Made by a program: the position numbers and the translations under genes
Shown here: in pieces, positions 1 through 8,819 of the stretch
Position numbering within the stretch: position 1 is the stretch's first letter
Layout: every line of letters begins with the position of its first letter
Origin: Haemophilus massiliensis
Lineage (GTDB): Bacteria; Pseudomonadota; Gammaproteobacteria; Enterobacterales; Pasteurellaceae
Direction of reading: 5' to 3'
DNA length: 64,000 bases
Assembly (NCBI GenBank): GCA_000752995.2
Contig: LM994636.1
Location: 263,809-327,808 of the forward strand
The notes under the pieces: model-generated
Databases searched by the model: none
The model's input: only the letters and a program-made list of their open reading frames with translations
What the model was told of the DNA's origin: nothing

Positions 1-641
1 ACGGTGCGGCGGAACAGCTTTTCCCGCAGGCATTTTCCGATTGGCGCTTGAATGTGAACGCCGTTCAGCCTGATTATGCCGCAATTAAGGCGCGTTTAAT
101 CGCGCTGGGTTATCAGACCGATGAGCAGGGGATGCTGGTTAAAGACGGTAAACCGTTTAAATTTACTCTGCGCACTTTTTCCGATCGACCTGAACTGCCG
201 ATCATCGCCACCGCATTGCAAAATCAGTGGCGTCAGATCGGTATTGATGTCGCGGTATCGGTGGGCAATTTTTCCGACATTCCTGCCGGTCATCAAGACG
301 GTTCGCTGGAAATGGGATTATATGCGCGCAACTATGCGCTGGTGCCTGATCCAATTGGTGCTTTATTACAGGATTTTGCACCGCAGGGCGGCGATTGGGG
401 GGTGATGAACTGGCAGAACGAAACCCTGAATCAGGCATTGTCTCAACTGGAAAAAAGTATCGATCCTCAGCAACAGCAGCGACTGAAACAACAGATTGCC
501 GAAATTATTTATCAACAGCGGCCAATCACGCCGGTGGTGTATTATCAGCAGAACGCGGTGGCGCATAAGTCGCTGCAAGGGTTAGATATTGATCCTTTCG
601 AGCGCAGTTTCGGCTTGAATAAATTGTTTTGGCAGGAATAG
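1..641 (+). CDS. ABC importer substrate-binding protein, C-terminal part (peptide/nickel family)
   Basis: The reading frame is open from the first bases of the window, so this is the 3' part of a longer gene. The visible 213 or so residues match the C-terminal lobe of family 5 (DppA/OppA/NikA-type) periplasmic binding proteins: a stretch like FTLRTFSDRPELPIIA followed by LQNQWRQIGIDV, a common pattern in this lobe. The protein would sit in the periplasm and deliver peptides, metal complexes or heme-like ligands to the permeases encoded next. The permease gene starts 15 bases after the stop, so the genes form one operon. The ligand cannot be told from this fragment. The sequences do not resemble Sap proteins closely enough to use that name. 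Confidence 0.85.
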   Translation, partial: GAAEQLFPQAFSDWRLNVNAVQPDYAAIKARLIALGYQTDEQGMLVKDGKPFKFTLRTFSDRPELPIIATALQNQWRQIGIDVAVSVGNFSDIPAGHQDGSLEMGLYARNYALVPDPIGALLQDFAPQGGDWGVMNWQNETLNQALSQLEKSIDPQQQQRLKQQIAEIIYQQRPITPVVYYQQNAVAHKSLQGLDIDPFERSFGLNKLFWQE

Positions 642-656
642 GCATAAGGATCAAGC

Positions 657-1604
657 GTGCTGAATATTATAATTAGACGTCTCGGACAGATTATCTTGGT
701 GGTTTGGTCGGTGGGAACCCTGACTTTTTTACTCACCCGTAGCTTGCCGGGAGATATGGCATATCGAATTGCCGCCAGTCGCTACGGTTACGATCAAACG
801 GACGGCGCAGCGGCGGAATTGGTGCGTAGCGAGCTGGGCTTAAATCAAAGCGGTTGGCTAAGCTATGTGCAGTGGTTGACGGATTTGGTTCAGCTGAAGC
901 TCGGTAATTCGCTAGTCAGCGGTGATGCGGTATGGCATGAAATCGCTCATCAATTCGGACATACGCTGGCATTGGCGGTGGTGGCGCTGGTTTTCGCGGT
1001 GCTAATCGGTCCGCCGCTGGGGCTGCTGGCGGCGTGGAAACCGAATGGGTTGTTTGATCGCTTTACCCTGTTACTCAGTACGCTGCTGCGTTCCGTACCG
1101 GCATTTATTATCGGGATTGGGCTAATTTCACTGTTCGCGGTGCGGTTAAAATGGCTGCCCGCCGCCGGTTACGGTAGCTGGCAATATTTTATTCTGCCGG
1201 CGTTGACATTGGCGCTCGGGCTCAGTGCAGTGTCGGTTCGTGTGAGCCGGCATGCCATGGTCGAAGTCATGAATGCCGATTATTATCAGTTTTCCCGCTT
1301 GAAAGGGTTAAATGAAACATTGAGTTTTCTGCGCCATGGATTACGCAATGTTGCCATTCCTGTGCTGGCGTATCATTCGGTACAGTTGATTTATCTGATT
1401 GAAGGTGTGGTGATTGTTGAAAGTCTGTTTGCTTGGCCGGGCAGCGGTCATGCGTTGGTGCATGCAGTGATTGCCCGTGATGTGCCGATGATTCAGGGAA
1501 CCTGCCTGATTATGGGCGCTATTTTTGTTTTGTTGAATATGCTGGTGGATATATTAAGCGGCGCGATTGATCCGCGAGTGAAGATAAACGGAGGGCGGCA
1601 CTGA
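657..1604 (+). CDS. ABC transporter permease, DppB/OppB type
   Basis: Inner-membrane permease of 315 residues, the usual length for the DppB/NikB class. The N-terminal segment MLNIIIRRLGQIILVVWSVG is the typical first transmembrane helix of these permeases, followed by the LPGD element and a periplasmic domain. The cytoplasmic EAA loop that contacts the ATPase lies near residues 215-240 (SRLKGLNE region), and the ending IDPRVK is typical of the class. The start is a GTG at 657 with AAGGA upstream; no ATG fits as well. The stop overlaps the start of the next permease gene by one base, so the two are translationally coupled. The substrate is unknown. Confidence 0.85.
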   Translation: MLNIIIRRLGQIILVVWSVGTLTFLLTRSLPGDMAYRIAASRYGYDQTDGAAAELVRSELGLNQSGWLSYVQWLTDLVQLKLGNSLVSGDAVWHEIAHQFGHTLALAVVALVFAVLIGPPLGLLAAWKPNGLFDRFTLLLSTLLRSVPAFIIGIGLISLFAVRLKWLPAAGYGSWQYFILPALTLALGLSAVSVRVSRHAMVEVMNADYYQFSRLKGLNETLSFLRHGLRNVAIPVLAYHSVQLIYLIEGVVIVESLFAWPGSGHALVHAVIARDVPMIQGTCLIMGAIFVLLNMLVDILSGAIDPRVKINGGRH

Positions 1605-2392
1605 TGCGGCAGTCTTTTTCTCGCGCACAAAAGTGCGGTGCGTTTTTACTGATTTTATTGCTGGCGTTTGCGTATTTGCAGCCTTGTTATTATCCCATGG
1701 ACGAAGCCTTGCAAAATTTGAACAAAACGCTGCAAAAACCGACCGCACTTTACTGGCTGGGTACCGATCATTTGGGGCGCGATATGTTGGCGCGGCTGGC
1801 ATCTGCCGTGCGCCTGTCGTTTTCCTTAATTGTGATGTCGGTAGGATGTTCGCTGTTTTTCGGCTTATTGTTCGGGGTTGCCGCGGGTGCGCTGGGCGGC
1901 TGGACGGATCGCCTGTTCAATTTTTTGTGCAATATTATTATGGCGCTGCCCGGTTTACTGTTTGTGTTATTGTTTGCCGCACTGGCGCCCGGTTCGTTCT
2001 GGTCGTTGTATCTCGGTATTTCGCTGGTGATGTGGGTGGAATTTTTCCGTGTGATCCGCGCAATCACGCAAACCATTGCCGGCAGCAATGAAATTCAGTC
2101 CTCCTATTTAATGAATATGGGCTTTTGGTATTGTTTTAAACGTCACATCTTTCCGAAACTGGCGCCGGTGGTGCTGACGCTCAGTGCTTTTTCCGCCGCC
2201 AATGCGGTGCTGGCGTTGGCGACGCTGGGCTTTATTAATGTCGGGCTGCGTCCGCCGACACCGGAACTGGGGCTGATGATGACGGAATTGTTTCCCTATT
2301 ATTATGAAGCGCCTTACATTTTCATGTTGCCGATTGCGGTAGTGTTTTTATTGGTGTTGAGCTTTCAGTTAATGTCGGGGAGAGTGAAATAA
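1604..2392 (+). CDS. ABC transporter permease, DppC/OppC type
   Basis: Second permease of the importer, 262 residues and somewhat shorter than the usual 280-300 for DppC/NikC proteins. LGTDHLGRDMLARL near residues 46-59 is the hallmark of this class. Five or so hydrophobic helices follow, with an EAA-like loop around LMNMGFWYCFKRHIFPKLAP. The start overlaps the stop of the upstream permease (TGATG) and the stop overlaps the next start (TAATG), so the cluster is tightly coupled. Two uptake signal cores are inside the gene (1631 and 1742); the first encodes QKCGAF at the edge of the first membrane helix. Confidence 0.85.
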   Translation: MRQSFSRAQKCGAFLLILLLAFAYLQPCYYPMDEALQNLNKTLQKPTALYWLGTDHLGRDMLARLASAVRLSFSLIVMSVGCSLFFGLLFGVAAGALGGWTDRLFNFLCNIIMALPGLLFVLLFAALAPGSFWSLYLGISLVMWVEFFRVIRAITQTIAGSNEIQSSYLMNMGFWYCFKRHIFPKLAPVVLTLSAFSAANAVLALATLGFINVGLRPPTPELGLMMTELFPYYYEAPYIFMLPIAVVFLLVLSFQLMSGRVK

Positions 2393-3798
2393 TGACGGTA
2401 CTTATTCAGACCGAACAGCTCAGTGTACGTACCAAATACGGCGTAACCTTAGTCGAACCGGTTAGTTTACAGCTGCATAGCGGAACCAATTTAACCATCC
2501 TGGGCGAAACGGGATCGGGCAAAAGTCTGTTGGCACAAGCGATAATGGGCGCATTATCAAGCGAACTGATTGCCGAGGGGCAAGTGCTGATTGAGGGCGA
2601 CGCGTTGAATTTTTGCCAGCGCCGGCAGTATTGGGGTAAGCGGCTGGCGATGTTGCCGCAGGAACCGAGCCGTTCGCTGGATCCGACCATGACGGTGTTT
2701 AATCAGCTTTGGGAAAGTCTGCATTTTATCGGCGCGCAAAATAAAGTCAGTGCGGTGCAAAAAACGCAGCAAAAACTGACCGCACTTGGGCTGGAAAAAT
2801 TCAGTGGTTATTATCCTCATCAGCTTTCCGGAGGCATGGCGCAACGCGCTTCCTTTGCCATTGCCACCGCCGGGGGCGCATATATGGTGATTGCCGATGA
2901 ACCGACCAAAGGGCTGGATGACACCAACAAAAATATCGTAATCGATTTATTGCAGCAGATTGCCCGGCAGGGCGGCACGTTGCTGACGATAACCCATGAT
3001 ATTGAAGTAGCGGAACGGTTAGGCGGTCAGGTGATGGTGATGAAGAAAGGACATTTGCTGGAGCAGGGCGCCGCGGCGCAGGTGCTGCGTGCGCCGCAAT
3101 CGGATTATGCTCGTCAACTGATTGCCAGCGCACCGCATAATTGGGCAAAGCAGGAAAAAGAGCAGTTAATGACCGCGCCGCTGTTACATGTGCAGGAACT
3201 GGCACTGAAACGCGGTAAGAGGGAATTATTTGAAGAACTGACATTTACCTTACGGCGCGGCGAAGTGCTGGGGCTGGTCGGAGACAGCGGTATCGGCAAA
3301 AGCTCGCTGGGCGATGCATTGTGCGGTCTGTTAGCGCCGGAATTCGGTCGTATCGATTGGCAGACGGAAGTGCCGCGCCATAAAGTGTTGAAATTATATC
3401 AAGAGCCGCCGTCGGCTTTTGCACCGCATATTCCGCTGCAAGTGTTGCTGGACGATGTCATCAATAAACACCGTCTGGATCGCAGCCGAATTCCTTATCT
3501 GTTGCAACATCTCAAACTTGACCCAGAGTTGTTGACGCGCAGCGCAGAACATGTTTCCGGCGGTGAATTGCAGCGGGTGGCGATTTTACGTGCGCTGTTG
3601 TTTGATCCCGTTTTGCTGTTTGCCGATGAAGTGACTTCACGGCTCGATCCGATAACTCAGAAAGAAACGTTGGATTTGCTGATCGAACAGTGCGAACGTT
3701 TGCAATGCACATTGGTAATCGTCAGCCATGATAAGCATTTAATTGAACATTATTGTCACCAAATTATCGATTTAAAACAGTTTGTTAAAGAAATTTAA
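2392..3798 (+). CDS. Fused two-domain ABC transporter ATPase for the peptide/nickel-type importer
   Basis: One 468-residue protein carries both nucleotide-binding domains. Domain 1 has Walker A GETGSGKS at 38-45, signature LSGGMAQR near 144, and Walker B VIADEP near 167. Domain 2 has Walker A GDSGIGKS near 296, signature VSGGELQR near 387, and Walker B LLFADEV near 407. In most Dpp/Opp/Nik systems two separate genes (DppD and DppF) do this. The fusion resembles YejF or GsiA in plan but is shorter, and the C-terminal oligopeptide extension of OppD/OppF appears absent. It should power the two permeases encoded upstream. The start overlaps the preceding stop by one base. It is the last gene of the operon. 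Confidence 0.85.
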   Translation: MTVLIQTEQLSVRTKYGVTLVEPVSLQLHSGTNLTILGETGSGKSLLAQAIMGALSSELIAEGQVLIEGDALNFCQRRQYWGKRLAMLPQEPSRSLDPTMTVFNQLWESLHFIGAQNKVSAVQKTQQKLTALGLEKFSGYYPHQLSGGMAQRASFAIATAGGAYMVIADEPTKGLDDTNKNIVIDLLQQIARQGGTLLTITHDIEVAERLGGQVMVMKKGHLLEQGAAAQVLRAPQSDYARQLIASAPHNWAKQEKEQLMTAPLLHVQELALKRGKRELFEELTFTLRRGEVLGLVGDSGIGKSSLGDALCGLLAPEFGRIDWQTEVPRHKVLKLYQEPPSAFAPHIPLQVLLDDVINKHRLDRSRIPYLLQHLKLDPELLTRSAEHVSGGELQRVAILRALLFDPVLLFADEVTSRLDPITQKETLDLLIEQCERLQCTLVIVSHDKHLIEHYCHQIIDLKQFVKEI

Positions 3799-3849
3799 CA
3801 AAATTTACAGTAAAATGGCGGCATAACTTGAAACCGAACCTATCGAATT

Positions 3850-4713
3850 ATGCCGTTATCGAAAGAAAAATTGACCGCCTATGCGCAATTGATGCGCCTG
3901 GATAAACCGATCGGAACTTTACTGTTACTGTGGCCGACATTGTGGGCGTTATTTTTAGCTGCAAAGTCGCTGCCGGATTTATTGGTGTTGCTGATTTTTA
4001 TGCTGGGCGTGATGTTGATGCGCGCGGCAGGTTGTGTGATCAATGATTATGCCGATCGCCATATTGACGGTCAGGTGAAACGCACTTCGCAGCGCCCGCT
4101 GGCGACAGGACGGGCAACACCGCGCGAAGCGAAAATACTGTTTGTAGTGTTGCTGTTCTGTGCCTTTATTCTGGTGCTGTTTCTCAATTATTATGCCATT
4201 GCGCTGTCGCTGATTGCCGTGCTGCTGGCGTTTATCTATCCGTTTATGAAACGCTATACTCATTTGCCACAGTTTTTTCTTGGTGCTGCGTTCGGCTGGT
4301 CGATTCCCATGGCTTACGCTGCTGTATTGGAACGTCTGCCGGCAGAGTGTTGGCTGCTGTTTATCGCCAATCTGGCTTGGACGGTCGCTTATGATACCCA
4401 ATATGCCATGGTGGACAGAGACGATGATCTGCGCATCGGGGTAAAATCCACGGCGATTTTATTCGCTCAATATGACAATAAAATCATCGCATTACTGCAA
4501 TTTATCGCGTTGCTGGGGTTGATTGCGGTCGGTTATCTCGCTCAATTGCATTCGGCTTATTTTGCGCTGTTATCGGTTGCCGCACTATTTTTCATTTATC
4601 AATGTAAACTGACCAAAAACCGCACTCGCGAAGACTGTTTCAGGGCATTTCTGAACAATAATTATTTCGGTATGTGTGTTTTTATCGCCTTTCTGGCGGG
4701 CGTTTTTTATTAA
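3850..4713 (+). CDS. ubiA: 4-hydroxybenzoate octaprenyltransferase UbiA
   Basis: Integral membrane prenyltransferase of 287 residues, the normal UbiA length, that attaches the polyprenyl tail to 4-hydroxybenzoate in ubiquinone synthesis. Both aspartate-rich Mg/diphosphate motifs are visible: [15 protein letters not shown] near residues 67-81 and [13 protein letters not shown] near 182-194. The remainder is a series of hydrophobic helices. The start ATG at 3850 lies 51 bases after the ABC ATPase gene. That gap holds AT-rich sequence that could contain its own promoter, but I see no strong -35/-10 pair. No ubiC is present nearby. Confidence 0.95.
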   Translation: MPLSKEKLTAYAQLMRLDKPIGTLLLLWPTLWALFLAAKSLPDLLVLLIFMLGVMLMRAAGCVINDYADRHIDGQVKRTSQRPLATGRATPREAKILFVVLLFCAFILVLFLNYYAIALSLIAVLLAFIYPFMKRYTHLPQFFLGAAFGWSIPMAYAAVLERLPAECWLLFIANLAWTVAYDTQYAMVDRDDDLRIGVKSTAILFAQYDNKIIALLQFIALLGLIAVGYLAQLHSAYFALLSVAALFFIYQCKLTKNRTREDCFRAFLNNNYFGMCVFIAFLAGVFY

Positions 4714-4795
4714 CCCGAATCTTTTTTAATTGGCTGAATTGATTACGGATATTGTCGGCGTGAACGACGACTGCGGGAAAATGTTTGTCTCTTGT

Positions 4796-4825
4796 CTTGA
4801 AACCGGCGCGTGCCGACCGCATATA
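4796..4825 (+). promoter_or_regulatory. Sigma-32 (RpoH) heat-shock promoter of hslVU
   Basis: CTTGAAA at 4796-4802 matches the sigma-32 -35 consensus exactly. After a 14-base spacer, CCGCATATA at 4817-4825 matches the CCCCATNTA -10 element with one difference. The position, about 35 bases before the hslV start, fits a heat-shock promoter, and hslVU belongs to the RpoH regulon in enterobacteria. Confidence 0.8.
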
Positions 4826-4860
4826 TTCCGGCAAGTTTCAAGTTAAAGAAGGAAAATAAG

Positions 4861-5385
4861 ATGACGACAATAGTCAGTGTGCGCCGCAACGGTAAAGTAG
4901 TGGTCGGTGGAGACGGTCAGGTCTCACTTGGTAATACGGTGATGAAAGGTAATGCACGCAAGGTGCGCCGTTTATATCACGATAAAGTGTTGGCAGGATT
5001 TGCCGGCGGTACGGCGGATGCTTTTACCTTGTTCGAACTGTTTGAACGCAAGCTGGAAATGCACCAAGGGCATTTGCTGAAAAGTGCGGTGGAATTAGCC
5101 AAAGATTGGCGCACGGATCGGACGTTGCGCAAACTGGAAGCGATGCTGATTGTGGCGGATGCAAAAGAAAGCCTGATTATTACCGGCATTGGTGATGTGG
5201 TACAACCCGAGGAAGATCAGATTCTGGCGATCGGTTCCGGCGGCAATTATGCGCTGTCCGCCGCCCGGGCGCTGGTGGAAAACACTGAGCTGTCGGCGCG
5301 TGAAATCGTAGAAAAATCCTTAAAAATCGCAGGCGATATCTGTGTATTTACCAATCAGCATCACACCATTGAAGAATTACCTTAA
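4861..5385 (+). CDS. hslV: ATP-dependent protease peptidase subunit HslV (ClpQ)
   Basis: Threonine peptidase of the HslUV (ClpYQ) proteasome-like protease, which removes misfolded and short-lived regulatory proteins in the cytoplasm. The start is the ATG at 4861 behind AAAGAAGGAAAAT. It places the catalytic Thr at position 2 (MTTIVSVRR) after Met removal, as the family requires; frames starting further upstream would bury that Thr. [13 protein letters not shown] and [13 protein letters not shown] are family signatures. The length is 174 residues, as in E. coli. hslU follows after 41 bases, and the pair is read from the heat-shock promoter at 4796. Confidence 0.97.
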   Translation: MTTIVSVRRNGKVVVGGDGQVSLGNTVMKGNARKVRRLYHDKVLAGFAGGTADAFTLFELFERKLEMHQGHLLKSAVELAKDWRTDRTLRKLEAMLIVADAKESLIITGIGDVVQPEEDQILAIGSGGNYALSAARALVENTELSAREIVEKSLKIAGDICVFTNQHHTIEELP

Positions 5386-5426
5386 ACGGCGATATATCGA
5401 CAATAAAGTAGGAAAAGGAATTGATT

Positions 5427-6758
5427 ATGTCTGAAATGACACCTCGTGAAATAGTATCCGAATTGGATCAGCATATTATCGGGCAGGCGGAAGCAAAAAG
5501 AGCGGTAGCTATTGCCCTGCGCAACCGCTGGCGCAGAATGCAGCTGGAAGAGCCGCTGCGCCATGAAGTGACGCCGAAAAATATTTTAATGATAGGCCCG
5601 ACCGGCGTGGGAAAAACTGAGATCGCCCGTCGTCTGGCAAAGCTGGCGAATGCGCCGTTTATTAAAGTGGAAGCGACTAAATTTACCGAAGTCGGTTATG
5701 TGGGCAAAGAAGTAGATTCGATTATCCGCGATCTCACCGACAGCGCAATGAAACTGGTACGCCAAAGCGAAATTGAAAAAAATCGTTTCCGTGCCGAAGA
5801 AGCGGCGGAAGATCGTATTTTGGACGTGCTGTTGCCGCCGGCGAAAAACCAATGGGGCGATGTGGAAAATCATGACAATCACAGTAGTACCCGTCAGGTT
5901 TTTCGCAAAAAACTGCGCGAAGGACAGCTGGACGAACGGGAAATTGACGTTGATGTGGCGGTGCCGTCCATGGGCGTTGAAATTATGGCGCCGCCGGGCA
6001 TGGAAGATATGACGAACCAGCTACAGTCGATGTTTCAGAATTTATCCGGCGGACAGACCAAAAAACGCAAAATGAAAATCAAAGATGCACTGAAAGCGTT
6101 AATTGACGATGAAGCGGCGAAATTGATCAATCCGGAAGAACTGAAGCAGAAAGCCATTGATGCGGTGGAGCAAAACGGCATCGTGTTCATCGATGAAATT
6201 GATAAAATCTGTAAAAAAGGCGAGTATAGCGGCGCCGATGTCTCCCGTGAAGGGGTGCAGCGCGATCTGCTGCCGTTGGTGGAAGGTTCTACTATCAACA
6301 CCAAGCACGGCATGGTGAAAACCGATCATATTTTGTTTATTGCCTCCGGCGCTTTTCAGGTGGCGCGTCCGTCGGATTTGATTCCGGAATTGCAGGGGCG
6401 TTTGCCGATCCGCGTTGAGCTTTCCGCCTTAACCGCGAAAGACTTTGAACGTATTTTGACCGAACCGAACGCTTCGCTGACCGAGCAATATAAAGCGCTG
6501 ATGGCGACCGAAGGGGTGAATATTGCCTTTACCGATGATGCGATCAAAACCATCGCTGAGGCAGCGTTTCGAGTAAATGAGAAAACCGAGAATATCGGTG
6601 CACGCCGTTTACATACTGTAATGGAGCGTTTAATGGATAAAATTTCCTTTAATGCCAGCGATATGAACGGACAACAAGTTTCTATCGATGCCGCGTATGT
6701 GAAAAATGCCTTAGGCGATGTGGTGGAAAACGAAGATCTTAGCCGTTTTATTCTATAA
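5427..6758 (+). CDS. hslU: ATP-dependent protease ATPase subunit HslU (ClpY)
   Basis: AAA+ unfoldase partner of HslV, 443 residues, same as E. coli. The start is ATG 5427 ([10 protein letters not shown]) preceded by AGGAAAAGGAA; a TTG six bases upstream is less likely. Walker A GPTGVGKT lies near 56-63 and Walker [11 protein letters not shown] near 250. The intermediate I-domain is between them, and the arginine-rich sensor ([12 protein letters not shown]) is near the C terminus. The C-terminal tail EDLSRFIL carries the last residues that dock into HslV pockets. It is followed by a strong terminator made of an inverted pair of uptake sequences. Confidence 0.97.
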   Translation: MSEMTPREIVSELDQHIIGQAEAKRAVAIALRNRWRRMQLEEPLRHEVTPKNILMIGPTGVGKTEIARRLAKLANAPFIKVEATKFTEVGYVGKEVDSIIRDLTDSAMKLVRQSEIEKNRFRAEEAAEDRILDVLLPPAKNQWGDVENHDNHSSTRQVFRKKLREGQLDEREIDVDVAVPSMGVEIMAPPGMEDMTNQLQSMFQNLSGGQTKKRKMKIKDALKALIDDEAAKLINPEELKQKAIDAVEQNGIVFIDEIDKICKKGEYSGADVSREGVQRDLLPLVEGSTINTKHGMVKTDHILFIASGAFQVARPSDLIPELQGRLPIRVELSALTAKDFERILTEPNASLTEQYKALMATEGVNIAFTDDAIKTIAEAAFRVNEKTENIGARRLHTVMERLMDKISFNASDMNGQQVSIDAAYVKNALGDVVENEDLSRFIL

Positions 6759-6778
6759 GCTTGAACCGGAAACAGTCC

Positions 6779-6822
6779 AAAGTGCGGTGGAAATTTTTAT
6801 TTTTTCCACCGCACTTTTTTGT
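6779..6822. terminator. Bidirectional terminator built from an inverted uptake-sequence pair
   Basis: A 15-base perfect stem (arms 6779-6793 and 6803-6817, each containing AAAGTGCGGT or its complement) with a 9-base T-rich loop and a T-run after it. It separates hslU from the convergent ABC exporter gene and should work in both directions. Confidence 0.85.
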
Positions 6823-6825
6823 TTC

Positions 6826-8613
6826 TTACTCCGTCGTCAGTGTCCAACTTTGATCGGCATGAATATGTAAATGTTGCTGATGATGACGCAACAGAGTTGA
6901 ACGATGCCCTACGCTGATAATGGTCGTATTCGGCAGCGCTGTGGTTAATAACCGATACATGGCGTCTTCCAAACCTTCGTCCATACTGGCAGTGGCTTCA
7001 TCCAGAAACGCAACGGCAGGTTTATGCAGAATCAGGCGAGCAAAAGCCAGCCGTTGCTGCTCGCCGAGCGATAACACGCGGCTCCAGTCATCCTGCTGTT
7101 CCAGTTTTTCTGCCAGATGACCTAAATTAACCTGCCGAATCAGCGCGGCGGCTTGTTGGATATCCGCCGACTGTGGCGCAGCGTCCGGGTAATAAAGCGC
7201 ATCGATCAAACGCCCCTGCGGCAAATAAGGTTTTTGCGATAAAAACAATGCGCTTTGTAGTGGGCGACCGACGCTTCCTTCCGAATACGGCCATAACCCG
7301 GCGGCGGTACGCAATAAGGTAGTTTTTCCGGCGCCGGACTGCCCTTGAATGAGCAATCTTGTGCCCGGCGTCAGTTGCACATTGAGATCGCGGATTAAGG
7401 TTTGTCCGTCCGGCGTATTGACATTCAGCGCCCGGAAAAACACCGCGCCCGCGGTATCCTGCATCTCCACCTTGGAGGGCTGATTGGCATCCATAATCGC
7501 GCTATGGAAACCGGTTAGACGATCCAGCACCGCGCGGTAGGCGGTAAAACTGTCGTAAGCATTGCGGTAAAAAGACAGCGCACTTTCCACTTTACCGAAC
7601 GCTTGAGCGGTTTGTATCAGATCCCCTAGCTTAATCTGTTGGCTGAAATAACGGATTGCCTGAATAATAAGCGGAAAAATGACCGATACTTGTGAGACCA
7701 GCAGGTTGAAACCGGTTAATTTCAGGCTGCGGTATACGATCTGCCAAACGTTTTCGATCACCTTGTCAAACTGGCGCAACAGCACGCGTTTTTCCATGTT
7801 TTCACCGCGGTAAAACGCGATGCTTTCGGCATATTCTTTCAGGCGAATCAATGAATAACGATAGTTAGCGTTTAGCCGTTCGTTGAGGAAATTTAAGCGA
7901 ATTAACGGACGCCCGATTTTAAATGCGAAGATACTGCCGAGCAGCACGTAAATAAACACTAAAAACACCATCATGTGCGGAATTTCCACGCCGCCGATGT
8001 TCATCGGACCGGACAGATTCCATAAAATGATGGTAAATGCGACCAGAGATACCGATGAGGAAATTACTCCGGTGGCAAATCCGAGCGAGTCGGACACAAA
8101 GGATTGTACGTCCTGCTGGATGCGCTGATCCGGGTTATCCAGCTGATTCGGTAAAAACTGTGCTTTGTAATAGGCTTGATTGGCAGTCCATTTATCCAGC
8201 ATATTGGCATTCAGCCAGACCCGCCATTGAATGGTGAAGCGCTGGCGCAGATAATAGGTGAGCAGGACATTAACAACATGTATGCCGGCTAAAACGGAAA
8301 AGACAATAATTTGTTGCCAGAAGACGTCGGCATTGATTTCCTGCAATGCACTGTACATGGCGTTGTACCAATTGGAAAATAAAATATCCAGCCGCACGGA
8401 CAGTAAATTAAAGGCGATAATAACAAAAAAATAACATAAAGGCTTTATGCTGTTTTGCGGCGACAGATAACCTTTTGCCAACAACCAAAACTGATGCGCC
8501 CAACGGGTCGTTTTGGTCAGAATATAAAGTATAAGTGAAAAGAGAATGCCCGTAATAACCAGGCTTTTGACAATCCAAAGTAATGAGGTGACGAGTTCTT
8601 CCGACCAGTTCAT
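6826..8613 (-). CDS. YddA-like ABC transporter, fused membrane and ATPase domains
   Basis: A 595-residue half-transporter. The N-terminal half has about six membrane helices of the SbmA/BacA-like or peroxisomal-type (ABC_membrane_2) class, including FSNWYNAMYSALQ. The ATPase domain follows, with Walker A GQSGAGKTT near 422-430, signature LSLGEQQR near 513, and Walker B AVAFLDEATASMD near 534. I chose ATG 8613 (MNWSEELV) because it has CGGAACAAC before it and gives the length of H. influenzae HI_0036-type proteins; an upstream ATG at 8727 has no ribosome site. The family is thought to act as a homodimer in the inner membrane. The substrate is unknown; related proteins move peptides or vitamin B12-like compounds. 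Confidence 0.8.
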   Translation of the reverse strand: MNWSEELVTSLLWIVKSLVITGILFSLILYILTKTTRWAHQFWLLAKGYLSPQNSIKPLCYFFVIIAFNLLSVRLDILFSNWYNAMYSALQEINADVFWQQIIVFSVLAGIHVVNVLLTYYLRQRFTIQWRVWLNANMLDKWTANQAYYKAQFLPNQLDNPDQRIQQDVQSFVSDSLGFATGVISSSVSLVAFTIILWNLSGPMNIGGVEIPHMMVFLVFIYVLLGSIFAFKIGRPLIRLNFLNERLNANYRYSLIRLKEYAESIAFYRGENMEKRVLLRQFDKVIENVWQIVYRSLKLTGFNLLVSQVSVIFPLIIQAIRYFSQQIKLGDLIQTAQAFGKVESALSFYRNAYDSFTAYRAVLDRLTGFHSAIMDANQPSKVEMQDTAGAVFFRALNVNTPDGQTLIRDLNVQLTPGTRLLIQGQSGAGKTTLLRTAAGLWPYSEGSVGRPLQSALFLSQKPYLPQGRLIDALYYPDAAPQSADIQQAAALIRQVNLGHLAEKLEQQDDWSRVLSLGEQQRLAFARLILHKPAVAFLDEATASMDEGLEDAMYRLLTTALPNTTIISVGHRSTLLRHHQQHLHIHADQSWTLTTE

Positions 8614-8819
8614 GTGTTGTTCCGAATAAAAAAGCCATTTATCTACTGATAAATTGCCTGATTTACAAACTTGTTCAAATATTGTTAAAAAAAACAGCAT
8701 ATTAATCAAGAAAAATGTGATAAACATTCAACTTTTTATAATTCACTGGTTTTTTAAAAATGGAGATTGCTATAATTTCCAGCAGTCATTTTTTTAAATT
8801 TAAGCTAACAGAGGTAACT

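Noticed and set aside
1..3798. Annotating the first operon as sapABCDF
   Set aside because: The permeases and the single fused ATPase do not fit the five-gene Sap layout, and the sequences do not look like Sap proteins. A general peptide/nickel-type name is safer.
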